Notes under the pieces: generated by a model
Seen by the model: only the letters and a program-made list of their open reading frames with translations
Database searches by the model: none
Told to the model about the DNA's origin: nothing
Program-made: the position numbers and the translations under genes
NCBI GenBank assembly: GCA_016650245.1
Contig: JAENWD010000297.1
Coordinates: forward strand, 1 to 40,513
Length of the DNA: 40,513 nt
Source: Vicinamibacteria bacterium
GTDB taxonomy: Bacteria > Acidobacteriota > Vicinamibacteria > Vicinamibacterales > JAENWD01
Direction of reading: 5' to 3'
Shown here: piece after piece, positions 9,090-17,011 of the stretch
Position numbering within the stretch: the stretch's first letter is position 1
Layout of the letters: every line of letters starts with the position of its first letter

Positions 9090-10239
9090 CGACTTGTTCA
9101 GCTACCACCGACCCGCCAAACCGTTCACGCACGCGGATTGCACCCGACATCGCCCGCCCGCGCCACGCCTGCGGCGAGGCAAGGACGCGATCGACCGCTG
9201 CGGCGAGCGCCGACGGATCGCCCACCGCCACAACCTGCCCGCCGCCGAGCAGTCGTACGATTTCGCCGCATCCGCTGTCGTCAGCCACGACCACGGGCGT
9301 GCCGCACAGCAACGCTTCCAGCGGCACCAGCCCGAACACTTCGTCAGCCGACGGATAGACCACGACGTCGGCATCGGCCAGCAGCGCCAGCCGGGCCCGT
9401 CCCGTCAGAAGCCCCACGAACTCGATCCGATCGGCGATCCCCAGGGTGGCGGCCAGCTGGAGGGCCGCCGTGCCGGCCCCCATATCGTTGCCCGCCACGA
9501 CGAGCCTCACTGCAGGCATCTGCAGGCGGGGTATTGCGGCCAGCACCAGGTCGAGCCGCTTGCGCGGCGTGATCTTGCCCAGGAACACGACCAGCGGCGC
9601 GTTGCCGAGGTCGTGCTGCCGGCGAAAGCCGCCGCGAGCGGGCGCCGGGTCGAACTCATCGAGATCGAGCGGGTTCGGCACGACCCGGATCCGCTCCGGC
9701 TCGACGCCCACCGCCAGTAGCTGCGCGCACTCGGCCTGACTGACGGCCAGCACCGCGGCGGCTCCGGCGAGATCGCGCCGACCCCACACCGTATCCCACA
9801 CCTGCTTGAGCGCCTGCCGGCGCTCGATGCGCGGCGCCGTGCCGTTTGGCGCAGACACGTAGGCCACCCGCTGGCGGCGACACCATCGCGCGGCGGCCAC
9901 CTCGAGCAGGTGCCGGTGGCCGTGGATGTGCACGATGTCAAACTGCGCAACGGCGCCCGCAAGATACCGCCCCAGTCCGTTGGGCGTGAAGAGCTGCAAC
10001 TCGTAGGCCAGCCGATTCGACCAGTTTCGGAAGACGTGAACATCAATTCCCGAGGGTGCCGGGGTGGGGGGACACGTCGGAAGACGGCTGTGACGGTCGC
10101 ACACGTCGGTGGTGCAGACGGTGACGCGGTGGCCGCGGCGCGCCAACCCCGTCGTCAGCGTCGTTGCGAGCCGAGGAATACCACCGTATGCCCACGCGTC
10201 CGTGAAGTATGGCGTCACGTGTAGTATACGGAGCGACAT
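9058..10239 (-). CDS. GT4 family glycosyltransferase
   Basis: A 393-residue GT-B enzyme. It begins SLRILHVTPYFTDAWAYGGI, contains VVFLGKITPRKRLDLVLAAI and VVAGNDMG, and near the C-terminus SADEVFGLVPLEALLCGTP, the GT4 donor phosphate-binding region with the E-x7-E pattern. I placed the start at the ATG at 10239, where homology begins; an in-frame ATG at 10302 would add 21 residues that do not look like GT4 sequence. It is the first gene of the minus-strand GT block and is divergent from the GT-C gene at 10318. Confidence 0.88.
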   Translation of the reverse strand: MSLRILHVTPYFTDAWAYGGIPRLATTLTTGLARRGHRVTVCTTDVCDRHSRLPTCPPTPAPSGIDVHVFRNWSNRLAYELQLFTPNGLGRYLAGAVAQFDIVHIHGHRHLLEVAAARWCRRQRVAYVSAPNGTAPRIERRQALKQVWDTVWGRRDLAGAAAVLAVSQAECAQLLAVGVEPERIRVVPNPLDLDEFDPAPARGGFRRQHDLGNAPLVVFLGKITPRKRLDLVLAAIPRLQMPAVRLVVAGNDMGAGTAALQLAATLGIADRIEFVGLLTGRARLALLADADVVVYPSADEVFGLVPLEALLCGTPVVVADDSGCGEIVRLLGGGQVVAVGDPSALAAAVDRVLASPQAWRGRAMSGAIRVRERFGGSVVAEQVDALYREVLAR

Positions 10240-10317
10240 ATCTGATGCGTTTTCGATACTGGGGCGGCGACTAGTCGAAATTGTAATCGCCGTTTCATTC
10301 ATAGACTAGCCTTCGTC

Positions 10318-12090
10318 GTGCCCGTCCGGTCGTCAGCCGCCTCCCCGGCCACCTCACAAACCGCACGCTTGGGGTGGCTGGCCGCCCTGGCGGCGGCCTT
10401 TTCGGCTCTGGTCTACGTCAACGCCCTCGACAACCCCTTCGTCTACGACGACTTTCGCACGGTTCTCAACAACCCGTCGATCGAGGACGTGTGGGCCGTG
10501 GGCGCCATCGTCTACCGGGAGATGACGCGACCGGTCGTCAATTTCAGCTACGCGCTGGACCGGGCGATCTCTGGCGGGAGCCTGCTGGGCTACCACCTCA
10601 CCAACGTGCTGTTGCACGTGCTCAACGTGCTGCTGCTCTTTCACATCGCGCGCCGCACGGTCGAGGACCAGCACGCGCGGATGTCGGTCCTGCCCGGCCG
10701 CCAGCCTGTTCGCGCCACGGTGGTCGCCTTCACGGCTGCCGCCACCTTCGGCCTCCACCCGATGATGACCGAAGCGGTCGGCTACATCAGCGGGCGATCG
10801 GAGGTGCTGTGCGGCGTGTTCTTTCTGGCGGCGCTGCTGGCCGCGCGGCGATGGCTCCTGGGCGCGGGCCGGAGGTGGCTCGTGCTGGCCTTCGGGCTTT
10901 GGATCGGCTCGTTGCTGTCCAAGGAGATTGGCGCGATCTGGCCGCTGGTGCTGCTTGGCTACGACCGTCTGGTGCTGGCCGGTGATCCCGAGCAGTCACG
11001 GCGGCGGTGGCGGCGGGTCCTTGGCCCGTTACTGGGGCTCACCGTGCTGGCCGGACTGGTGCGCGTGGCGGTGCTCGTCCTGGTGGAGAACCCCGGCGGC
11101 GCCGAGATCATCTGGCGCTACGCCCTGGTCGAAGTCGAGGTGATGTTTCGCTACTTCAGCCTCCTGCTGTCGCCTGCCGATCAGTCGATCTTCCACCAGG
11201 TGAGCGAGGTCAGTTGGCCGCCGGCGCCGAGGATGATCCTGGCACTGATCTGGCTGGGCGCCTGGCTCGGCACGGCCTGGAGACTGTCGCGACTTGACGG
11301 CGCAATCACGCTGGGCATGGTCTGGTTCGTACTGCTGCTGGTCCCTTCGTCCGTGCTGGTCCTGTTGAACCTGGGCGAACCGATGGCCGAGCACCGGGTC
11401 TATCTCGCCGCGGCCGGCTTCTTTCTTGCTTCAGGGACTCTCGTCGGTCACGTGTGGGCATTTTTCGACACACGTACGCCCCGCAGCCGGTTGTTGCTGC
11501 GATTTTGCCTGGCGGCGTGGCTCACCGTGCTTGGCGGACTGACCGTGCTGCGCAATGAGGTCTGGTCCGACCCGATGCGGTTGTGGTTGGATGCGGCGGA
11601 CAAGGCGCCAGGCATCTGGCTGCCGCACATGATGCTGGGGGCTGCGCTCCAGGAGCGCGGCGCGCGCGAAGAGGCGATTGCCGCCTATCGCCGCGCGATT
11701 CACCTGCGGCGGACCGAGCAGGCCCCGTACATGCGATTGGGCCTGGCGCAGGCCGAACTGGGCAGGCTGGCCGAGGCGCGATCGACGTTCCAGGCGCTGC
11801 TGTCGCTGGACCCCACATCGGCGGTGGGCCACAACGGCCTGGGCGCGGTGGCGGTGCTGGAACACAAGCCAGACGAGGCGCGCCGGCACTACGAGAACGC
11901 GTTGGCGCACCACCCGGACGACCTGGCGGCTCGGCAGTCGCTGGCGATGCTGTACGAGACGGTGTGGCAGAATCCCGCCGAGGCGCTTCGGCTGTGCGAC
12001 CAGGTTCGCCGGATGGCGCCCCGGACCCCAGATATCGATGCCTGCATCGAGCGCAACCGAGCCCGTCTCCCTGACTCCCCCTCGCGCTGA
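10318..12090 (+). CDS. Multi-pass GT-C-type glycosyltransferase with C-terminal TPR domain
   Basis: A 590-residue membrane protein. About ten hydrophobic segments occupy residues 20-400. The first extracytoplasmic loop carries NPFVYDDFRTVLNNP, the acidic DD motif expected at the GT-C catalytic site, and TRPVVNFSYALDR and GYHLTNVLLHVLN are typical of the TMTC/OST-like family. From about residue 420 there are tetratricopeptide repeats, for example LPHMMLGAALQERGAREEAI and GHNGLGAVAVLEHKPDEA. It probably takes a polyprenyl-phosphate sugar and glycosylates an acceptor outside the membrane. GTG start at 10318; a TAGACT -10-like box at 10302-10307 would leave almost no leader, which is uncertain. 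First gene of the exporter operon. Confidence 0.82.
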   Translation: MPVRSSAASPATSQTARLGWLAALAAAFSALVYVNALDNPFVYDDFRTVLNNPSIEDVWAVGAIVYREMTRPVVNFSYALDRAISGGSLLGYHLTNVLLHVLNVLLLFHIARRTVEDQHARMSVLPGRQPVRATVVAFTAAATFGLHPMMTEAVGYISGRSEVLCGVFFLAALLAARRWLLGAGRRWLVLAFGLWIGSLLSKEIGAIWPLVLLGYDRLVLAGDPEQSRRRWRRVLGPLLGLTVLAGLVRVAVLVLVENPGGAEIIWRYALVEVEVMFRYFSLLLSPADQSIFHQVSEVSWPPAPRMILALIWLGAWLGTAWRLSRLDGAITLGMVWFVLLLVPSSVLVLLNLGEPMAEHRVYLAAAGFFLASGTLVGHVWAFFDTRTPRSRLLLRFCLAAWLTVLGGLTVLRNEVWSDPMRLWLDAADKAPGIWLPHMMLGAALQERGAREEAIAAYRRAIHLRRTEQAPYMRLGLAQAELGRLAEARSTFQALLSLDPTSAVGHNGLGAVAVLEHKPDEARRHYENALAHHPDDLAARQSLAMLYETVWQNPAEALRLCDQVRRMAPRTPDIDACIERNRARLPDSPSR

Positions 12091-12094
12091 CGGA

Positions 12095-12892
12095 GTGACG
12101 CCGCATCCTCGTCTGACGACCATTGTGCCGTCTCCGGACGTGGCTTGGCCCGGCCTGGTCTGGACGCTCGTCCGCACCGACTTCAAGGCGCGGTATCACG
12201 GCACCGCGAGCGGGTTCGCCTGGGCGCTGCTCAAGCCGGCCACGATGTTCGTGGTGCTGGTGGCGGTCTTCTCGTTCGTGTTCGCCAGCGAGCCAACCTA
12301 CAGGCTGGACCTGATCATCGGCTTGTTCCTGTGGGACTTCTTCGCCGATGCGACCAAGACCGGGATGACGTCGCTGTCGGCCAAGAGTTTCCTGCTGACC
12401 AAGGCGAAGCTGCCCCGCTGGATCGTCGTCGTGACGTCGATGGCCAACGCGGTGCTCACGCTCATCGTGTTTGCGGTGGTCGTGTCGCTCTTCATCGTCG
12501 GCTCGGGCCGCTCGCCGGGTGCGGCGGCGTTTGCCGCGTTTGCACTGTACCTGGTTGCGTTGACGCTGATGGTCGCCGGGTTGGCGCTGGCATCGAGTGT
12601 GCTGTACCTCCGCTACCGCGACCTGAACCAGGTGTGGGACATGGCGACGCAGGCCGGCTTCTTCCTTGCGCCGATCATCTACCCGCTGGGCGTCATCCCC
12701 GAGCGCTTCCACCTGTGGCTGTTTCTCTGGCCGCCGACACCCGTCATGGAATTCGCACGGGCGGCGCTCGTGGATGCCACGCTGCCCACAACGCGCGGGC
12801 ACGCGTGCCTGGCGCTCATGGTCGCCATCCTGCTAGGCGGCGGTGCAGCCATCTATCGTCGTTACGCCCCGAGGGCGGCGGAGTACCTGTGA
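12095..12892 (+). CDS. wzm: ABC-2 polysaccharide exporter permease (Wzm/TagG/KpsM type)
   Basis: A 265-residue integral membrane protein with about six transmembrane segments and the family opening LVWTLVRTDFKARYHGTASG, followed by FAWALLKPATMFVVLVAVFS. The loop SLSAKSFLLTKAKLPRWIVV and the end PLGVIPERFHLWLFLWPPTP match ABC-2 exporters of O-antigen, teichoic acid or capsule. It would form the channel that moves a finished lipid-linked glycan across the inner membrane together with the ATPase that follows. The start is probably GTG 12095, with GTG 12125 as the alternative. The stop overlaps the ATPase start (GTGA). Confidence 0.88.
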   Translation: MTPHPRLTTIVPSPDVAWPGLVWTLVRTDFKARYHGTASGFAWALLKPATMFVVLVAVFSFVFASEPTYRLDLIIGLFLWDFFADATKTGMTSLSAKSFLLTKAKLPRWIVVVTSMANAVLTLIVFAVVVSLFIVGSGRSPGAAAFAAFALYLVALTLMVAGLALASSVLYLRYRDLNQVWDMATQAGFFLAPIIYPLGVIPERFHLWLFLWPPTPVMEFARAALVDATLPTTRGHACLALMVAILLGGGAAIYRRYAPRAAEYL

Positions 12893-13635
12893 GCGCAGCC
12901 TCACTGATCGACGTGGAGGCGGTGTCCAAGAGCTTCCTGATCCCGAGCGTCCGTCGCGATACGGTCCGCGAGCACGTGTTCGGAGTGTTCGAGCCGAGGC
13001 GCTTCGAGCAGTTGCATGTGCTCGACCGGGTGAGCTTCACGCTGCGCCGCGGCGAGACGCTGGGAATCATGGGCCGCAACGGCTGCGGCAAGAGCACGCT
13101 GTTGCGCATCCTCTGTGGCATCTACATACCCGATGGCGGGCGCGTGGGCGTGCACGCCGGGATCACGCCGATTCTCGAGTTGGGTGTCGGCTGGAATCCC
13201 GAGCTCGACGCCGTCGACAACGTGTACTTGATGGGCACCGTGCTCGGGTTGACGCTGCGCGGCATCTCCGCCCAGCTCGACGGCATTCTGGCCTTCGCCG
13301 AACTCGACCGCTTCGCGCGGCTCAAGCTGAAGCACTACTCGAGTGGCATGGCCTCGCGCCTCGCGTATGCGGTGGCATTTGCGGCCGTTCGTGAAGTGCT
13401 TGTCCTCGACGAGATCTTCGCCGTCGGCGATGCGGGTTTCCGCGCGCGCTGCGAAGCGCGGTATGGCGAGCTGCGTGAGGCTGGCCACACCGTCCTCATG
13501 GTGAGCCACGACCCACGAACCATCTCGACGTTCTGCGATCGGGCTCTGCTGCTCGACGGCGGCAGCCTGATCGCTGAGGGCACCGGCGCCGAGGTCGCCG
13601 CGCGCTACGTCGAGTTGCTGACGGCCACGCCGTGA
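12889..13635 (+). CDS. wzt: ABC exporter ATPase (Wzt/TagH/KpsT type), no carbohydrate-binding tail
   Basis: A 248-residue nucleotide-binding subunit. Walker A is GRNGCGKST (about residues 63-71), the signature region is HYSSGMASRLAYAVAF, Walker B is EVLVLDEIFAVGD, and the switch His lies in VSHDPR. The YSSGM form of the signature and the EHVFGVFEPRRFE segment before the Walker A are characteristic of polysaccharide and teichoic-acid exporters. It ends soon after the core ATPase, so it lacks the C-terminal glycan-recognition domain found in some Wzt proteins; export would not need a terminal-residue check. GTG start at 12889 overlaps the permease stop. Confidence 0.9.
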   Translation: MSAASLIDVEAVSKSFLIPSVRRDTVREHVFGVFEPRRFEQLHVLDRVSFTLRRGETLGIMGRNGCGKSTLLRILCGIYIPDGGRVGVHAGITPILELGVGWNPELDAVDNVYLMGTVLGLTLRGISAQLDGILAFAELDRFARLKLKHYSSGMASRLAYAVAFAAVREVLVLDEIFAVGDAGFRARCEARYGELREAGHTVLMVSHDPRTISTFCDRALLLDGGSLIAEGTGAEVAARYVELLTATP

Positions 13636-14603
13636 CGATCCCCACAACCTCGTTCGTCGTGACGTGCCATAACCTCGGCGCGTATCTCGACGAGACGCTC
13701 GACAGCCTGTTTGCCCAGACCGTCCAGGACTTCGAGATCGTCGTCGTCAACGACGGCTCCACTGATGGCGCTACCTGTCGCCTCCTCGCCGACTTCGATC
13801 GCCCGCGTACCCACGTCGTGCACAGCGAGCGACGCGGCCTGCCGGGCGCGCGTAATGTGGGCGTCCGCCACGCGGTCGGCCGATACCTGTGCATGGTCGA
13901 CGCCGACGACCTGCTCGAGCCGACCTATCTCGAACGGTCACTGCAGGTGCTCGAGCCGCGACCCGACCTCGCCTTTGCGTCGCACTGGCTGCGCGCGTTT
14001 GGCGACCAGACGTGGGACTGGACCCCGACCGACTGCACCTTTCCGGCGCTGCTGCACGCCAACACCCTCAACGGCGCGGCGCTGATGCGACGCGACATGT
14101 TCGAGCGCGTCGGCGGCTTCGACGAGACGATGGTCGAGGGCTGCGAGGACTGGGAGTTCTGGATTCGCGTGGTCGACGCCGGGTTCACGGGCGTGATCAT
14201 CCCCGAGTTCCTCTTCCGCTATCGGCGACGCGCCGATTCGATGAGCCGGATCATGCATACCGTGCCAGGGATGCCGGCGCTGTACCGGCAGCTCGTCGAT
14301 CGCCACAACGACGTCTTCGCGCGCCACCTGGTGGCGCTGCTCGAACATCGAGACGACGAGATCGCGTCGTTGAGCACGAGCCTGTGGCGACTGGAACAAG
14401 CCTGGGCCTCCGATCTCGAAGGCCGCCAGCGGTGGCAGCGCGACAACGAGGTCGGGCGCCAACGTCAGGCTGATGATCTGCGCCAGGCCGAGCAGGCACG
14501 GCAACTCGAACCGACCCAGGCAGAGGTGCGCGGGTTACGGGCCTCGTGGAGCTGGCGTCTCACCCGGCCACTGCGCGCACTGTTTGGATGGGTGCGGGGA
14601 TGA
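13632..14603 (+). CDS. GT2 glycosyltransferase with C-terminal coiled-coil tail
   Basis: A 323-residue protein. Residues 1 to about 230 are a GT2 domain: TSFVVTCHNLGAYLDETL, VVVNDGSTDGAT, GLPGARNVGVRHA, CMVDADDLLEPTYL (DxD), and EGCEDWEFWIRVVDAG (ED acceptor-side motif). The tail (about 240-300) is rich in Q, E, R and A with heptad-like spacing, so a coiled coil is likely. It finishes with RASWSWRLTRPLRALFGWV, a short amphipathic motif also present at the end of the 17011 gene. GTG start overlaps the ATPase stop (GTGA), and its own stop overlaps the next ATG, so it is coupled to the exporter genes. Confidence 0.88.
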   Translation: MTIPTTSFVVTCHNLGAYLDETLDSLFAQTVQDFEIVVVNDGSTDGATCRLLADFDRPRTHVVHSERRGLPGARNVGVRHAVGRYLCMVDADDLLEPTYLERSLQVLEPRPDLAFASHWLRAFGDQTWDWTPTDCTFPALLHANTLNGAALMRRDMFERVGGFDETMVEGCEDWEFWIRVVDAGFTGVIIPEFLFRYRRRADSMSRIMHTVPGMPALYRQLVDRHNDVFARHLVALLEHRDDEIASLSTSLWRLEQAWASDLEGRQRWQRDNEVGRQRQADDLRQAEQARQLEPTQAEVRGLRASWSWRLTRPLRALFGWVRG

Positions 14604-17011
14604 TCTCGCTGGGGGCGATCGTCGTGGCCGGCGCGGCTCCGCGGATCGCGCGGAGCCTGGACAGCCTCGTGCGACAGACGCGCCCGCTCGACCGCGTCAC
14701 CATCGTCGTCGCGCCCGACATCGACCGCCGGGTCGGCGACTGGCTGGATGCCACCGCGGCCGCGCGCGGGTGGACGGTGGTCCGCGAGCCGTGCACCGCA
14801 CTGGGTGCGATGTTCGACGCGGGGCTCGCGGCCACTCCCACCGAGTGGTTCGTTGCCCTCGAGGCCGGAGACGTGCTGGTGCCGTCGGCGGCGGCCGCGC
14901 TCGAAACGGCCATCACAGGCGCCCATGAGCCGGCCGACGTCATCGTTGGCGCGGCCCGCTTGGTGGCGCTCGGCGTCGACGAGACAGCGTGCGCCGAGGC
15001 GCCGGCGGACCTCGGCGCACTGGACCCCGCACATCCCGCGCTGCGAAGCATCTGCTGGAGGCGCGCCGCCGTCGACGCGTCCGGCGGCTTCGACCCGGAC
15101 CTTGCGGCAGCTGTGCGCTACGACTTGTGGCTGCGGCTGATCGCGCGAGGCGGCGGGGGACAGCTCGTGCACGACAGCCTCGTGCGATTGTCGGTCGACA
15201 CCGGTGAACCGTTGCCGGCCGAGCTCAACGCTGGTGGGTATCGAGACGCGGTCCGTGCCGTGCTGGCCAGGCACGCCGGGCTGCTCGCCACCCGCGTGGG
15301 CGACGTGCTCGAAGGGCGGGCTCGACGCGTGACGGCGCTCGGTCCGCGACACCTCCGCGCACTCGAGCGACACCGCGTCGTCCAGGAGCAGTCAGAGGCC
15401 GAACGCCGCGATGAGACGCTGCCGGCAGTGGCCGGCGCGTTGCCCGGGCGAACCTCGCCGCTGTCGCGCAGCTGGGGCTACGACCGCGGCGGCCCGCTCG
15501 ACCGCGTCTTCATCGAACGATTCGTCCGCGAGCACGCGGCCGACATCAGAGGCGCCGTGCTCGAAGTACAGGAGGCCGACTACACGCGCCGCTTCGGTGG
15601 GTCCGCCGTCGAGCGCAGCGACGTGGTGGACCTGGCCGAGTCCAACGCGGGCGCGACGGTCATCACCGACCTGCGGGCTGCCACCAACATCCAGGACGCG
15701 GCGTACGACTGCGTGATCCTCACGCAGACGCTGCACGTGATTGCGCCGATGGCCGAGGTGGTCGCCGAATGCCACCGCATCCTGAAACCCGGCGGCGTCC
15801 TGCTGGTGACGCTCCCATGCGTCAGCCGCGTGTGTCTGGAATACGGGCGCGACGGCGACTTCTGGCGGGTCACGCCGGCCGGCGCGCGACAGCTCTTCGA
15901 GCCGGCGTTTGGTGAGGGCGTCGCCGTCTCGGTGTTCGGCAACGCGCTGTCTGGCGCTGCCTTTCTCTACGGCCTCGGGCTCCCTGAAGTGGACGAGCGC
16001 GATCTGGCCGTCACAGACATCTACAACCCGACGCTGGTCGGCGTACGTGCAGTGAAGTCCGGCCTGGCGGCGAAGGCACCGTCCCTCACCGCCGGACGCC
16101 ACAGCCGCGGATTGGTGCTGTTGTACCACCGCGTGGGAGGCGCCGGGCCGGATCCGCATCGCGTCAATCTCGATCTCACCGCGTTCGAGCGGCAGATGGC
16201 GTGGCTGGCGTCAGACTGTGCAGTGCTTCCACTCGACGAACTGGTGGAGGGTGCCAACCGCCGCACGCTGCCGAACCGTGCCGTCGCCCTCACGTTCGAC
16301 GACGGCTATCTCGACACGCTGACCAACGCCACGCCGATCCTGCTGAGGCACATGCTGCCGGCGACGTGCTTTGTCGCGACTGAAGGTCTCGACGGCTCTC
16401 ACGTGTTCTGGTGGGATCGGCTTGCAGTCCTGTTGCTCGGCGACGGTTCGCGCCCAGACTCCTTGACACTCGACCTGCCTGATGGCCCCCGGCGACTGGC
16501 GACGACGACGCCTGGTGAACGGCTGTTCGCGCACGGCCTCGTCTATCACGCGATCGTGGCGCTGCCAGCGGCGGCGCGCGACGGCGTGCTGGCACAGGTC
16601 GCGGCGTGGGCGCCTGGCGCCGCGGTTGACCAGAAGTCCCGCAGGATGTCGGCCGGCGAGCTGCGAGCTCTCGCAGGCCAGGGCATCAGCATCGGCGCCC
16701 ATACCGTTCACCACCCGCAACTGCCCAGGCAGGCTCACGCCACGCAGGTGCGGGAGATGGCCGACAGCCGCGTGACTCTCGAGCGCATCGCTGGCATCCC
16801 GGTGACACACCTGGCGTATCCCTTCGGCGCCTTCGATGACACGACGGTCGCGGCAGCCGTTGAGGCAGGCCTCACGCACGCCTTTACCTGCGAGCCGCGG
16901 GCGCTGGCGGCTGCTGACCCGCCGCTCAGACTTCCGCGCCTCGATCCGCAAGAGCCCTTGCTGGAGCGGTTCGCCGCGCGCGTCGTGCTGTCGCTCGAGT
17001 CCGGGGTGTGA
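14600..17011 (+). CDS. Three-domain protein: degenerate GT2, SAM methyltransferase and NodB-type polysaccharide deacetylase
   Basis: An 803-residue fusion. Residues 1-215 look like a GT2 fold (ISLGAIVVAGAAPRIARSLD, VALEAGDVLVPS, YDLWLRLIARGG) but lack a clean D-x-D. Residues about 320-480 are a class I methyltransferase of the type with VLEVQEADYTRRFGGS instead of a Gly-rich motif I, then TQTLHVI and ECHRILKPGGVLLVTLP. Residues about 500-803 are a CE4/NodB deacetylase: LLYHRVGG, TFDDGYLDT near 565 and the metal-binding GAHTVHHPQ near 700, followed by HLAYPFGAFD. It likely methylates and de-N-acetylates the exported glycan or its precursor. The ATG at 14600 overlaps the previous stop. Confidence 0.85.
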   Translation: MISLGAIVVAGAAPRIARSLDSLVRQTRPLDRVTIVVAPDIDRRVGDWLDATAAARGWTVVREPCTALGAMFDAGLAATPTEWFVALEAGDVLVPSAAAALETAITGAHEPADVIVGAARLVALGVDETACAEAPADLGALDPAHPALRSICWRRAAVDASGGFDPDLAAAVRYDLWLRLIARGGGGQLVHDSLVRLSVDTGEPLPAELNAGGYRDAVRAVLARHAGLLATRVGDVLEGRARRVTALGPRHLRALERHRVVQEQSEAERRDETLPAVAGALPGRTSPLSRSWGYDRGGPLDRVFIERFVREHAADIRGAVLEVQEADYTRRFGGSAVERSDVVDLAESNAGATVITDLRAATNIQDAAYDCVILTQTLHVIAPMAEVVAECHRILKPGGVLLVTLPCVSRVCLEYGRDGDFWRVTPAGARQLFEPAFGEGVAVSVFGNALSGAAFLYGLGLPEVDERDLAVTDIYNPTLVGVRAVKSGLAAKAPSLTAGRHSRGLVLLYHRVGGAGPDPHRVNLDLTAFERQMAWLASDCAVLPLDELVEGANRRTLPNRAVALTFDDGYLDTLTNATPILLRHMLPATCFVATEGLDGSHVFWWDRLAVLLLGDGSRPDSLTLDLPDGPRRLATTTPGERLFAHGLVYHAIVALPAAARDGVLAQVAAWAPGAAVDQKSRRMSAGELRALAGQGISIGAHTVHHPQLPRQAHATQVREMADSRVTLERIAGIPVTHLAYPFGAFDDTTVAAAVEAGLTHAFTCEPRALAAADPPLRLPRLDPQEPLLERFAARVVLSLESGV

